64,000 bases of DNA from Streptosporangium becharense. GTDB lineage: Bacteria; Actinomycetota; Actinomycetes; Streptosporangiales; Streptosporangiaceae. The DNA lies in the NCBI RefSeq assembly GCF_014204985.1, contig NZ_JACHMP010000001.1:3410001-3474000 (forward strand), given 5' to 3'. The notes below the pieces were generated by a model that saw only the letters and a program-made list of their open reading frames with translations, was not told the DNA's origin and did no database searches. Positions 28,178 through 37,013 of this stretch are shown piece after piece. Made by a program: the position numbers and the translations under genes. The first letter of the stretch is position 1, and the number at the start of each line of letters is the position of its first letter.

Positions 28178-29981
28178 CCTTCACTCCTGGGTTCAAAGCG
28201 GAGACGATCCCGGCGAACTCCTCGCTGAAATCGCCGCCTTCGGTACGCGTGAGGCCGCCCACCTCAACCTGCCGGAGGGCGCCTTCGGGGCGGCCGTCCT
28301 CCGCGGCCGGGCCGCCGGGCTCGTCGGCCGCGTCACGGATGCGCACCCAGACCCGGCGGCGGTGGACGGTCAGGCTCAGCACGAGCCCGACGACGGCCAC
28401 GACCGAGGCCACCAGCGCGGGCATCCGGCCCGGGTCGTAGGCGATCTGCAGGGCGATCCACTCCCTGACACCGGTGAACTCGATCGAGCCCGCCCCGCCC
28501 GGCAGGTCGAGCTTCTTGCCCACCGCCAGCGGATCGGCCTTCATGACCAGCGGCTTCATCTTCTTCAGACGCTCGGGGTCGATCTCGTAGACCGACTGCG
28601 GACGCCCGTCGTCCAGGCCCAGGTCACCGGCGAACGCCCCGTACACCTGGGCGGTCGGGTTAGCGGCGCCGGGGAAGACCGAGACCCACTCGTCGCCCGC
28701 CGGGACGGTCGTCGGCAGGAACCCGACCAGCAGGCCGAGCTGCTCCGGCCGGGCGTCCGGCACCTTGATCACACATTCGGAGGTGAAGGTGGCGGGCTGG
28801 ACGACCAGGCAGGGAACCGGCCCGTCGAAGGCGACCTGACCGCTACCATCAGTGATCTTGAAGGTTGGCGCGTAGCCGTGGTCGATCAGGTAGGTCAGCG
28901 TGCCGTCGACGTCCAGCGGCTCGTTGACCTTGAGCACGTAGTCACGCTCGGCCGCCCCGGGCGCGTCGACGACCTTCAGCGCGGCCTCGAAGTCGAGTGG
29001 CTGGCCGGTCTTCTCACCCTGCGCGATGTAGGTGGCCCGGAAGTCCTCGACGGTGAAGGAGAACGGTTTCAGGGACTCGGCGCTGACCTGCTGGCCGGGC
29101 ATGTAGCGGTCGTAGGCGGCGACCGTGTTGGCGAACCCCTCGCCTTCGACGACCAGCACGTTGCCGCGGTAGCCGTACAGCGCGCCCATCCCGATCGCGA
29201 CGAGCAGCCCGACCAGGGCGACGTGGAAGAGCAGGTTGCCGGTCTCGCGCAGGTATCCCTTCTCGGCGGCGACCCAGCCGGGGCCCGTGGTCACCCGGAA
29301 CCGTTTCGCGCGCAGCCGGGCGGCGACGGCCTCGACGGTGAGATCGGCGGCGAAGGAGGCGTGCTGCGGCAGCCTGGACAGGTTGCGAGGCGCCGCGGGC
29401 GGCTTCCTGCGCAGCTCACGCAGGTGGGCCGTGGTGCGGGGCAGCACACAGCCGATCAGCGACACGAACAGCAGAAGGTAGATCGCGGCGAACCAGGGCG
29501 CCTTGAAGACGTCGAACAGCCAGAACCTGTCCAGCCACTCGGCGAGCTGCGGGCTGTCGGTGAAGTACTGGGCGACCTTGGCGTCGGAGACGCCGCGCTG
29601 CGGCCAGATCGAGCCCGGGATCGACGCCAGGGCGAACAGGAACAGCAGGATGAGCGCGGTCCGCATCGAGGTGAGCGTCCGCCAGAACCAGCGTGCCCAG
29701 CCGACCGTCCCGAGCCCGACCGGCCCGGTCCCGGCGGAGGCGGGCTCGGTGGAGGCGGGCCCGGTGGGATCGGTTGTCGGGGAGTCGGTCGCCATGGAAT
29801 CGGTCGCCATGGAGTCGGTCGCGGCGGGGGCGGTGCCGGTGGAATCGGGGCCGGACCTGGTGGAGGCGGGCCCGGTGGAGGCGGCCTGCGCCTGGTCGGC
29901 GGGATCGGTGGGTCCGGCCAGATCGGTCACCCGGCCGCGCCCCGGACGGCCGGTCGTCGCATCGGGATCGGCTCCGCTCAC
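28167..29981 (-). CDS. resB: Cytochrome c biogenesis protein ResB
   Basis: 604 residues. The first 90 residues are a cytoplasmic low-complexity Ser/Thr/Ala/Pro/Asp stretch with four pentapeptides of consensus ATDSx at 54-73. Membrane segments follow at about 106-124, 160-180 and 250-270; a large external domain (about 275-530) then leads to the last helix and an acidic tail. FWRTLTSMRTALILLFLFALASIPGS is the typical ResB opening. Works with CcsB in system II haem attachment. GTG start, 34 nt after ccdA. Confidence 0.92.
   Translation of the reverse strand: MSGADPDATTGRPGRGRVTDLAGPTDPADQAQAASTGPASTRSGPDSTGTAPAATDSMATDSMATDSPTTDPTGPASTEPASAGTGPVGLGTVGWARWFWRTLTSMRTALILLFLFALASIPGSIWPQRGVSDAKVAQYFTDSPQLAEWLDRFWLFDVFKAPWFAAIYLLLFVSLIGCVLPRTTAHLRELRRKPPAAPRNLSRLPQHASFAADLTVEAVAARLRAKRFRVTTGPGWVAAEKGYLRETGNLLFHVALVGLLVAIGMGALYGYRGNVLVVEGEGFANTVAAYDRYMPGQQVSAESLKPFSFTVEDFRATYIAQGEKTGQPLDFEAALKVVDAPGAAERDYVLKVNEPLDVDGTLTYLIDHGYAPTFKITDGSGQVAFDGPVPCLVVQPATFTSECVIKVPDARPEQLGLLVGFLPTTVPAGDEWVSVFPGAANPTAQVYGAFAGDLGLDDGRPQSVYEIDPERLKKMKPLVMKADPLAVGKKLDLPGGAGSIEFTGVREWIALQIAYDPGRMPALVASVVAVVGLVLSLTVHRRRVWVRIRDAADEPGGPAAEDGRPEGALRQVEVGGLTRTEGGDFSEEFAGIVSALNPGVKDAR
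29763..29822 (-). repeat. 15 bp tandem repeat in the resB N-terminus
   Basis: Four 15 bp units, the first two nearly identical, encode ATDSM-type pentapeptides in the disordered N-terminal extension. Confidence 0.7.
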
Positions 29982-30015
29982 CGCTCGCTCCCTCCCACCT
30001 GGTTCGGCGTGTCCA

Positions 30016-30750
30016 TCAGATCACCGGCTCGAATCCGCCGATCCACCCCTGCATCCCCGCGACGAGCTGTGCCCAGAGCCCGGTGACGAGCAACACGCCG
30101 ACGGCGACCAGCATGACGCCGCCGATCCGGGTGATCAGCTGCGAGTGCCGGCGCACCGCCTTGAACGTCCGCAACGCCCTGCTGTAGGCCATCCCCGCCG
30201 CCACGAACGGCAGCCCGAGGCCGAGCGCGTACGCGAACGCGAGCAGCGCTCCGCGTCCGGCGCTGCCCTCGTTGAGGCCCAGGGTGAGGACGACCCCGAG
30301 CGTGGGCCCGATGCAAGGGGTCCAGCCGAGGCCGAACACCAGACCGAGCAGCGGTGCCCCCGCCAGACCCGCGGCCGGGGCCCGGTGGATGCGGAAGTCG
30401 CGCTGCAACCCCGGGACGACGCCCATGAAGGCCAGCCCCAGCACGATCGTGAGCGCACCCAGCACCCGCGTGATGAGCTCGGCGTTGCCGAACAGCGCCG
30501 CGCCGAGCCCCCCGAACAGCGCGCCGCCGGCCACGAACACGACGGCGAAGCCCAGCACGAACAGCACGGTGCCGAGCACCATGCGTCCCCGCCGGGGGTC
30601 GGCGCTCATCCCGGTCACGTACGACAGGTAGCCGGGGACCAGAGGCAGCACGCAGGGCGACAGGAACGACACCAGGCCCGCCGCGACCGCGATCGGCAGC
30701 GCCAGCGCCAGCGACCCGCTCGCGACGGTGCCCGCCAGGTCGGCGCTCAC
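30016..30750 (-). CDS. ccdA: CcdA/DsbD-type thiol-disulfide transmembrane transporter
   Basis: 244 residues, six helices. The cysteines are in FLSPCVLPLVPGYLSYVTG near residue 33 and GLGWTPCIGPTLGVVL, the two membrane thiols that carry reducing power from cytoplasmic thioredoxin outward. The electrons keep the apocytochrome c cysteines reduced through the neighbouring TlpA/ResA. GTG 30750 is chosen since homologues begin shortly before the first helix; a longer frame from GTG 30897 would add 49 residues made mainly of tandem repeats. Confidence 0.88.
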   Translation of the reverse strand: MSADLAGTVASGSLALALPIAVAAGLVSFLSPCVLPLVPGYLSYVTGMSADPRRGRMVLGTVLFVLGFAVVFVAGGALFGGLGAALFGNAELITRVLGALTIVLGLAFMGVVPGLQRDFRIHRAPAAGLAGAPLLGLVFGLGWTPCIGPTLGVVLTLGLNEGSAGRGALLAFAYALGLGLPFVAAGMAYSRALRTFKAVRRHSQLITRIGGVMLVAVGVLLVTGLWAQLVAGMQGWIGGFEPVI

Positions 30751-30783
30751 CGCCGGCCTGCCGTCGCCCGGAGCCGCGGCGAG

Positions 30784-30873
30784 CGGCGTCCGGAGAAGCG
30801 GCGTCCGGAGAAGCGGCGTCCGGAGACGCACCGTCCGGAGAGCCGATGCCCGGAGAGGCGATGCTTGGAGAGG
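30784..30873 (-). repeat. 15 bp tandem repeat (6 copies) between tlpA and ccdA
   Basis: Six units of consensus CTYCTCCGGACGCCG, the three closest to ccdA nearly identical. They lie just past the tlpA stop and, if ccdA began at 30897, would encode pentapeptides xLRTP. The period keeps the frame. Confidence 0.85.
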
Positions 30874-30883
30874 CGGCGTCCCG

Positions 30884-31456
30884 TCATTTCTCGCCACCGA
30901 CCTTGGTGACGGCGTCGAGGAGGTCGGGATACTTGACCGCGCCGAGGGCCCGCGCGGCGATCCGCCCCTGCCGGTCGATGATCAGGGTCGACGGGATGGC
31001 GGCCGGGGGAACCGTGCCCTGGAAGGAGAGCGCGACCCTGCCCGGCTGGTCGAAGATGCTGGGGTAGCCGGGGGCCTGGCTGCGTTCGAATGCGAGCGCG
31101 TCGGCCTTGCGGTCCTTGAAGTCGATGCCGAGGAACTCCACCCCGTCGGCCTTGGTCTTGGCCGCGACCTCCTTGAGCACCGGCGCCTCCGCCCGGCACG
31201 GTGCGCACCAGGACGCCCAGAAGTTCAGCACCACGACCTTGCCCTTGTGCGCGGCGAGCGTCGCGGTGCCGCCGTCGAGGGTCTCGCCCTCCACCGCGGG
31301 GGCGGGTACGCGGTCGGCGGCCTGGAACAGGGTGATCCTGCCGTCGCCCGCGATGAACCGGGTGTCGCCGGTCTGCGGCTGCGACCCCGGGGCTCCGGCG
31401 CACCCGGCCACGGCGACGAGCAGCACGGAGGCCGCTGCGAGGAACTTTGCGCGCAT
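30884..31456 (-). CDS. resA: TlpA/ResA-like thioredoxin lipoprotein
   Basis: 190 residues. The signal sequence ends in the lipobox VAGC with lipidated C19. The thioredoxin active site is WCAPC (C84, C87) after VVVLNFWAS, and the cis-proline block is IPSTLIIDRQGRI. Anchored outside the membrane, it reduces apocytochrome c cysteines using electrons from CcdA. It opens the ccm-type operon tlpA-ccdA-resB-ccsB. ATG start. Confidence 0.92.
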   Translation of the reverse strand: MRAKFLAAASVLLVAVAGCAGAPGSQPQTGDTRFIAGDGRITLFQAADRVPAPAVEGETLDGGTATLAAHKGKVVVLNFWASWCAPCRAEAPVLKEVAAKTKADGVEFLGIDFKDRKADALAFERSQAPGYPSIFDQPGRVALSFQGTVPPAAIPSTLIIDRQGRIAARALGAVKYPDLLDAVTKVGGEK

Positions 31457-31512
31457 GGGTGGCAGGATCTCTCTGTACTACAACCGGTAGAGCAGTCACT
31501 CTACCGGCGGGA

Positions 31513-32151
31513 TCAGGCGCCCGGCACAGTGGGGCGTTTGACGAGTGCGGCCGCGGGCTCGCTGTACCCGACGCTGACCAACCGGCTGCCCTCGAAGCAG
31601 AAGCTGGTGAGACTGGCGAGGCCGCACTGCCTGCGCCGGGGGTCGTGCGGCAGGCGCCTGCCCTCGGCCGCCAGGCGGATGGTCCAGATCGGCAACTGGT
31701 GGCTGACCAGGATCGCCTCGTGCCCGCGCGCCGCGTCGCGGGCGGCGACGACCGCGGCCCGCATCCGCCGGACCAGGTGGTTGTAGGGCTCCCCCCAGGA
31801 AGGGCGGAGCGGGTTCCACAGGTAGCGGTACAGGCGCGGGTTGCGGAACACCCCGTCGCCGCCGCCGACCGGCAGTCCCTCGAAGATGTTCTGGGCCTCG
31901 ATGAGGCGCTCGTCGAGCGTGACCTCCAGGCCGAAGGTCTCCGCCAGCGGGGCGGCGGTCTCCTGGGCCCGCTCCAGCGGTGAGGAGAACAACGCGGTCA
32001 CGTCGCGTCCGGCGACCGACTTGGCGACTGTCTTGGCCATCAGCCTGCCGTTCTCGGACAGGTGATAGTCGGGCAGCCTGCCGTACAGGACGTTGGCGGG
32101 GTTGTGCACCTCCCCGTGACGCAGGAGGTGGACGACGGTGGTCTCAGCCAT
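31513..32151 (-). CDS. Histidine phosphatase (phosphoglycerate mutase-like) family protein
   Basis: 212 residues. The catalytic RHG is in HLLRHGEVHNP near residue 10-14, followed by LYGRLPDYHLSENG, SPLERAQETAAPLAE and the second histidine in GHEAILVSHQLPI. This makes it a branch-1 histidine phosphatase; members include mutases, SixA and cobalamin/haem-related phosphatases. No specific substrate can be set. Located 57 nt upstream of tlpA in the same direction, so it may lead that operon, as in other actinomycetes. Confidence 0.9.
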   Translation of the reverse strand: MAETTVVHLLRHGEVHNPANVLYGRLPDYHLSENGRLMAKTVAKSVAGRDVTALFSSPLERAQETAAPLAETFGLEVTLDERLIEAQNIFEGLPVGGGDGVFRNPRLYRYLWNPLRPSWGEPYNHLVRRMRAAVVAARDAARGHEAILVSHQLPIWTIRLAAEGRRLPHDPRRRQCGLASLTSFCFEGSRLVSVGYSEPAAALVKRPTVPGA

Positions 32152-32278
32152 GGTGTCGTCAGCCTACCGACTGGTACGGGAAACGGTGCAGGCGGTCCTC
32201 TTTGCCCCAGCCCTTCCTGATCCGGCGTGGAGGATTTGGATCTTGCCGCGGGAGGATCCCGGGGAAAAGGTACGCCTC

Positions 32279-33145
32279 ATGAGTTCATTAGCCCTAGCAC
32301 TCGCCCTGGCCTCGGCCGTCGCCCACGCCTCGTGGAACCTGATGAGCAAGCAGGCGGCCCATGCCGACGACGTCGTCTTCGTCTGGCTGGTGGTCACCGC
32401 GTCCACGGTGCTGTGGGCCCCGGTCGCGGCCGGTTACCTGCTTCTCGGCGGCACCTTCCCCACCCCGGCCGGCCTCGCGGCGATCGCCGGGAGCACCGCT
32501 GTCCACGTCGTCTACTTCATGCTGTTGCAACGCGGCTACCGCCACGGCGACCTGTCGATGGTCTACCCGATCGCCCGGGGCACCGGGCCGCTGCTGGCCA
32601 GTCTGGTGGCGGTCGTGTTGCTGGGTGAGCGGCCGGGCCCGGCCGGGGTGGCGGGCATCCTGCTGGTCGGGACGGGCGTCTTCCTGCTCGGCGCGACCCG
32701 CCGGCCCACCCGCCGGGACCTGACCGGGATCGGGTTCGGGTTCGCCGTCGGGGTGTGCATAGCGGCCTACACCGTGTGGGACAAGCAGGCCGTCAGCGCC
32801 TTCGGGGTGGCGCCGCTCATGCTCAACTACCTCGGCGAGCTGGGCCGTTCCGTCGTCATGACCCCGGCGGTGCTCACCACCCGACGCCGCGGCCTGATCA
32901 CGCCGACCTGGCGGGAACACCGGGTGCGGGTGCTGGGTGCGGCCGTGCTCGGCCCGTTCTCCTACCTGCTGATGCTGATCGCCTTCACCTTCTCGCCGAT
33001 CAGCTCGGTGGCTCCGGTACGCGAGATCAGCGTGCTCATCGCGGTGGTGCTCGGCGGCAGGCTCCTGGCCGAGGGCGACCTTCCCCGCCGCCTGCTGGCC
33101 GCCGGGGTCATCGTCGCCGGTGTGGTGACGATCGCCCTGAACTGA
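32279..33145 (+). CDS. EamA-family transporter
   Basis: 288 residues, ten helices in two EamA halves, the first marked by ASAVAHASWNLMSKQA and the linking loop RRPTRRDLTGIG, the second by LNYLGELGRSVV and a final SPISSVAPVREISVLIAVVLGGRLLAEG. A drug/metabolite exporter of unknown substrate. It starts at ATG 32279 (AAAGG upstream at about 9 nt) and is divergent from the phosphatase gene. Confidence 0.85.
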   Translation: MSSLALALALASAVAHASWNLMSKQAAHADDVVFVWLVVTASTVLWAPVAAGYLLLGGTFPTPAGLAAIAGSTAVHVVYFMLLQRGYRHGDLSMVYPIARGTGPLLASLVAVVLLGERPGPAGVAGILLVGTGVFLLGATRRPTRRDLTGIGFGFAVGVCIAAYTVWDKQAVSAFGVAPLMLNYLGELGRSVVMTPAVLTTRRRGLITPTWREHRVRVLGAAVLGPFSYLLMLIAFTFSPISSVAPVREISVLIAVVLGGRLLAEGDLPRRLLAAGVIVAGVVTIALN

Positions 33146-33202
33146 CCGCGACCGCCGCCCGAGCCTACGGGCGGGCCGGGACGACCGGCTCATGAGCGGG
33201 CC

Positions 33203-33301
33203 GGGACCTCCGTACGGAGCCCCGGCACCCGGGTGGACCGAGGCGGCCGTACGGAGCCCACGGCACATGGGCGGACCGAGGCGGCCGTACGGAGCTCCGG
33301 C
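33203..33301. repeat. 38 bp tandem repeat with CCGTACGG palindromes
   Basis: Two copies of a 38 bp unit (from 33224 and 33262) and a partial third upstream (33208-33223), each containing CCGTACGGAG; CTCCGTACGGAG at 33208-33219 is a perfect palindrome. They occupy the tail-to-tail gap between the EamA gene and the LysR gene. They may serve as terminator stems. Confidence 0.75.
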
Positions 33302-34252
33302 TCAGCGGACCGCCAGATCCGGGGTGGGGGACGGCAGGTCCGGGGTGGAGGACGGCAGACCGGCGGCGATCGTCTTCAGCGCGTCGACCGCGGCGCGGAT
33401 GGCCGGACGGCGAGCCGCGTCGCTGCGCCAGATCGCGTAGAGCTTGCGGGTGGGACGCGGCCTGATCGGGACGGCCCGCACATCCGCCGGGAGGGGGCCG
33501 CGGCCCAGACGGGGGATGATGGCGCACCCCTGACCGGCCGCGACGAGGGCCATCTGCGTCGGGTACTCGTCGGCCATGCAGGCGATCTCCGGCTCCAGCT
33601 CGGCCGAGCGCAGCGTGTAGACCAGCCAGTCATGGCAGACCGTGCCGGGCGAGGAGCTGATCCACCGTTCCCCCGACAGCTCGGCCAGCTCGACCTCGGG
33701 CCGACCGGCCAGCGGGTGGGAGGCGGGCAGGACCACGTCGGCGATGTCGTCGAGCAACTGTGCCCGGGAGAGCCCCTCGGGGATGGACATGGGACGGTTC
33801 ATCCAGTCCTGGACCACCGCGAGGTCGAGCTCACCGCGGATCACCTCGCGGACCTGCCGTTCCGGTTCCCGTTCCATGAGCTGCAGGTGCAGGTCGGGGT
33901 GGCGGTCTCTCAACAGGGTCAACGCGCCGGGGAGCAGGCCCCGGGCCGCCGTCGGGAAGGCGCCGATGCTCAGCCGCCCCACGACCTCGCCGCGCAACGC
34001 CTCGAAGTCGGCCTCGGCGGTCTCGACCAGCGCGAGGATGCGTCCGGCGTGGTCGGCCAGGAGCCCGGCGGCGTCGGTCAGCCGCACACCGCGGCCGTTG
34101 CGCTCCAGCAGCGTCGCGCCGATCTCGCGTTCCAGCTTGGCGAGCTGCTGGGAGACCGCCGACGGGGTCACCATGAGCGCTTCGGCCGCCGCGCCGACCG
34201 AACCGTAGACGGAGACCGCGTGCAGGGCCTTCAACCGGTTCAGATCCAACAT
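33302..34252 (-). CDS. LysR-family transcriptional regulator
   Basis: 316 residues. The N-terminal HTH is ALHAVSVYGSVGAAAEALMVTPSAVSQQLAKLEREIG, followed by a linker helix and a periplasmic-binding-like effector domain starting at RLSIGAFPTAARGLLPGAL. It is divergent from an EamA permease with 74 bp between starts, the classic LysR-target arrangement, so it probably controls that permease. The C-terminus ends in a short TPDL-type repeat. Confidence 0.9.
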   Translation of the reverse strand: MLDLNRLKALHAVSVYGSVGAAAEALMVTPSAVSQQLAKLEREIGATLLERNGRGVRLTDAAGLLADHAGRILALVETAEADFEALRGEVVGRLSIGAFPTAARGLLPGALTLLRDRHPDLHLQLMEREPERQVREVIRGELDLAVVQDWMNRPMSIPEGLSRAQLLDDIADVVLPASHPLAGRPEVELAELSGERWISSSPGTVCHDWLVYTLRSAELEPEIACMADEYPTQMALVAAGQGCAIIPRLGRGPLPADVRAVPIRPRPTRKLYAIWRSDAARRPAIRAAVDALKTIAAGLPSSTPDLPSPTPDLAVR

Positions 34253-34326
34253 GTAAGCAAGTCTAAACTAATATCTCCAGGAAATCTAATTTGTACTGAA
34301 ATAAGATGGCAAACAAGGATAGACGC
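34253..34326. promoter_or_regulatory. LysR/EamA divergent promoter
   Basis: An AT-rich gap of 74 bp with TCTAAACTAATATC and ATCTAATTTGTA (34262-34295). LysR proteins bind T-N11-A sites in such gaps; an exact site is not assigned. Confidence 0.45.
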
Positions 34327-35238
34327 ATGCGTACCCGGCACCTCCTGCTCGCCATCGGCCTGGCCGCCGTGTGGGGCTTCAACTTCGTCGTCATGGAGGT
34401 CGGGCTTCAGCACTTCCCTCCGCTGTTCTACGTGGCGCTCCGCTTCCTGGTGGCCGCCTTCCCCGCGCTGCTGTTCGTCGGCGGCCCCGGCGTGCCCTGG
34501 CGGAACGTGCTGGCCGCCGCGGCCACCCTGGGCTGCGGCCAGTACGCCCTGCTGCTGCTGGGCATGCGGGCGGGCATGCCCGCCGGGCTCACCTCGCTCG
34601 TCATCCAGGTGCAGGCGGTCTTCACCGTGATCATGGCGGTCTTCCTGCTGGGGGAACGGATCACCGCCCGCCGGGTCACCGGCATGACGGTGGCGTTCGC
34701 CGGACTCGCGCTGGTCGCCGTCGACCTGGGCACCGGCGGTCCCGTCGGGGCGTTCCTGCTGGTCGTCGGCGCGGCGCTGCTGTGGGGCATGGGCAACATC
34801 GCGGTCAGGAAGGCCGCCCCGCCCGACTCCTTCCGCTTCATGGTCTGGCTCAGCGCGGTCTCGGCCCTCCCCATGCTGGCCCTGTCCCTGGCGGTGGAGG
34901 GGGTCCCCGACCTGGAGTTCTCGGTGGCGGGCAGCCTGTCGGTGCTCTACGTGGCGCTGATCTCCACGCTCGGCGGCTTCGGCGTCTGGGGCTTCCTGCT
35001 CCAGCGCTACGACGCCTCACTGGTCGCCCCGTACTCGCTGCTCGTGCCGGTGTTCGGGATGTCCTCGGCCGCCCTGTTCACCGGCGAGCCGACCTCCCCG
35101 CTCAAGCTCGTCGCCGCCCTGCTGATCCTCTCCGGCGTCCTGTACGCGGGGACCCGCCCGCGCCGCGCTCCGGCGCCCTTCTCGCCTTCCCCGGACGCGT
35201 CCCAGGAGAACGCGGCGCGGGAAACGGAGAAGATCTAG
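34327..35238 (+). CDS. EamA-family transporter, divergent from LysR gene
   Basis: 303 residues, ten helices. Family marks are LLLAIGLAAVWGFNFVVMEVGLQHFPPLFYVALRFLVAAFPALL and LGCGQYALLLLGMRAGMPAGLTSLVIQVQAVFTVIMAVFLLGE, typical of YdcZ/RhtA-like amino acid or metabolite exporters of the DMT superfamily. ATG 34327 is preferred because AAGGA lies 7 nt upstream; ATG 34306 is in frame. Its likely regulator is the divergent LysR protein. Substrate unknown. Confidence 0.85.
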   Translation: MRTRHLLLAIGLAAVWGFNFVVMEVGLQHFPPLFYVALRFLVAAFPALLFVGGPGVPWRNVLAAAATLGCGQYALLLLGMRAGMPAGLTSLVIQVQAVFTVIMAVFLLGERITARRVTGMTVAFAGLALVAVDLGTGGPVGAFLLVVGAALLWGMGNIAVRKAAPPDSFRFMVWLSAVSALPMLALSLAVEGVPDLEFSVAGSLSVLYVALISTLGGFGVWGFLLQRYDASLVAPYSLLVPVFGMSSAALFTGEPTSPLKLVAALLILSGVLYAGTRPRRAPAPFSPSPDASQENAARETEKI

Positions 35239-35268
35239 GCGATCACCCAGGGTGGCGGGGAGGATGTC

Positions 35269-35877
35269 GTGGTGACCGACATACGTGCCGCGTTCGACCA
35301 TTGGCCGTCACCACCTCCCCGGGGATGGGCCGCCGACGACCTTGATCACCTTCCGGCCGAGGGACCCGGCGGCGAACCAGGCTTCTTCGAGCACGTCGAG
35401 CTGATCGACGGAGCCCTCGTCTTCACGGCTCCCCAGACGCGCTTCCACGAGCGCGTGGTGTTCGGTCTCCGGGTCGTCCTGAACGCTCAGGTTCCTGAAG
35501 ATCTGGCGGCGGTCACCCAGATGGACGTCAAGCTCGGACACCGGATGCGTCCCTGCCCCGACGTGCTGGTCGTCGACGCGGCGGCGGTCGAGGACGACGA
35601 GCGGACCTTCTACGTCCCCACCGAGGTGCGTCTCGCCGTCGAAGTGGTCTCCCCCGAGTCCGAGGACCGCGACCGCAAGACCAAGCCGTCCCGGTACGCC
35701 GAGGCGGGTATCGCGCATTTCTGGCGGGTGGAGAACAACGGCGGATCCCCCGTCGTCTACGTCTACGAACTCGACCCCGCCACCGGTGTGTACGCCCTCA
35801 CCGGCATCCACCACGACCGGCTGACCATCCCCGTCCCGTTCCCGATCGACATCGACCTCACCGCCCTGCCCCGGTAG
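35269..35877 (+). CDS. Uma2-family (DUF820) restriction-endonuclease-fold protein
   Basis: 202 residues. The PD-(D/E)xK-like core of Uma2 appears as PCPDVLVVD, then EVRLAVEVVSPESEDRDRKTKPSRYAEAGIAHFWRVE, containing the D, E and K-bearing strands with the DRxxKxxxYAxAGI signature. Two tandem GTG codons (35269 and 35272) can start it after GGGGAGG. Uma2 proteins are widespread in actinobacteria and cyanobacteria, often many per genome; activity is unproven. It converges with the DUF397 gene. Confidence 0.88.
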   Translation: MVTDIRAAFDHWPSPPPRGWAADDLDHLPAEGPGGEPGFFEHVELIDGALVFTAPQTRFHERVVFGLRVVLNAQVPEDLAAVTQMDVKLGHRMRPCPDVLVVDAAAVEDDERTFYVPTEVRLAVEVVSPESEDRDRKTKPSRYAEAGIAHFWRVENNGGSPVVYVYELDPATGVYALTGIHHDRLTIPVPFPIDIDLTALPR

Positions 35878-35897
35878 GCGTCCGGGACGGGGCGGGG

Positions 35898-36104
35898 TCA
35901 GCCCAGGTCGTCGAACTCGCCGCGCTTCACACCGCCGACGAAGGCGCTCCACACGTCCGGGGAGAAGATCAGTCTGGGGCCGCCGGGGTCCTTGGAGTCA
36001 CGGACGGCCACCACACCCGGCAGATTGCCGGCCACTTCGACGCAGTTGTTGCCGCTACCGCTCCGGCTGCTCTTGCGCCAGACGGCGTTCTCCAGATCAG
36101 TCAT
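35898..36104 (-). CDS. DUF397 protein
   Basis: 68 residues: ENAVWRKSSRSGSGNNCVEVA then VVAVRDSKDPGGPRLIFSPDVWSAFVGGVKRGEFD, the full DUF397 fold. The ATG lies inside the end of the XRE gene (8 bp overlap), so both are made together. Paired XRE/DUF397 proteins such as WhiJ-like systems of Streptomyces influence differentiation; the small protein is thought to modulate the DNA-binding partner. Confidence 0.92.
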   Translation of the reverse strand: MTDLENAVWRKSSRSGSGNNCVEVAGNLPGVVAVRDSKDPGGPRLIFSPDVWSAFVGGVKRGEFDDLG

Positions 36105-36954
36105 AGGACAGCTGTTCCTTCGCCTCGGCAATCAGTTTCATGGACGCCTCCGGGGACAAAGCCGCATCACGGATGCGTACAAATGCCATTTTATAGCGAT
36201 CTACTTGATCCGAGCTCTCAACGTATACGTCACCAGCCGTACCTTCTACGTAGGCGACATCGGGATCGACCTCTTCCGCAAAGGACAGAACGGTGAAGGC
36301 CCCTTCCAGCCCAGCATGCGCTCCCACTCTGTAGGGCAGGACCCGGATCGTCACGTTGGGGCGCCGAGCAGCGATCAGCAGGGCCGTCAATTGATCGCGC
36401 ATCAATTCGGATCCGCCGATCGGACGGCGGATCACTCCTTCGTCCAGTACCGCATGGAGTTCCGGCGCATCGGGCCGGTTGAGCAGTGTGCGCCGTGCCA
36501 TTCGAGCCATGACCCGCCGGTGCACGTCCTCGACGTCACACGACGCGAGCCTCCCAGCAGTGATCACTGTGCGGGCGTAATCCTCGGTCTGCAGTAGCCC
36601 CGGAACGAGTTGCACCTCCCACTGACAGATCAGGGCCGCTTCATCCTCCAAACCGATGTAGGAGCCGGTGAACACGTCGGCGTAGGCGGTCCACCATCCT
36701 CTCTGACGTACCTCCTTCGCGAGTTGGACCAACCCTGCGCGGACCGAGGAGCCGGCACCGTACAGGTCGCAAGCACTGGCGACGTCGGTGGAGCTTGCAC
36801 GTGTACGCCCCGTCTCGATCCGGCTCACCTTGCTGCGGCTCCAGCCGAGCCGCGCTGCGGCCTCTTCCGGGCTCAGTCCGCTTTTCTCTCGCATCTTGCG
36901 TAGCTCACGGGCCAGACGTCGCAGCCTGACAGTCGGGCTGTATGTCGGTGACAT
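36097..36954 (-). CDS. XRE-family regulator with DUF5753 domain
   Basis: 285 residues. HTH at about 15-52 (ELRKMREKSGLSPEEAAARLGWSRSKVSRIETGRTRAS), then a DUF5753 sensor-like domain (from LEDEAALICQWEVQLVPGLLQTEDYARTVI to the end). ATG 36954 is chosen at the start of the usual N-terminal sequence SPTVRLRRLARELR. It forms one unit with the DUF397 gene and is divergent from the small ORF and ATPase gene. Same class as S. coelicolor WhiJ-type regulators. The ligand is unknown. Confidence 0.92.
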   Translation of the reverse strand: MSPTYSPTVRLRRLARELRKMREKSGLSPEEAAARLGWSRSKVSRIETGRTRASSTDVASACDLYGAGSSVRAGLVQLAKEVRQRGWWTAYADVFTGSYIGLEDEAALICQWEVQLVPGLLQTEDYARTVITAGRLASCDVEDVHRRVMARMARRTLLNRPDAPELHAVLDEGVIRRPIGGSELMRDQLTALLIAARRPNVTIRVLPYRVGAHAGLEGAFTVLSFAEEVDPDVAYVEGTAGDVYVESSDQVDRYKMAFVRIRDAALSPEASMKLIAEAKEQLSYD

Positions 36955-37013
36955 GTGCCCAGTGTGGCGGAACCGCGATTCTCTCGCTCCAGGGATACCC
37001 AGATTAATTAAGA

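Noticed and set aside
28128-30086. 652-residue plus-strand frame opposite resB
   Set aside because: Antisense of resB; repetitive Gly/Arg/Asp content without domain.
30016-30897. Long ccdA form with repeat-encoded N-terminus
   Set aside because: Family members start close to the first helix and the extension is made of repeats; kept as an alternative, not as the call.
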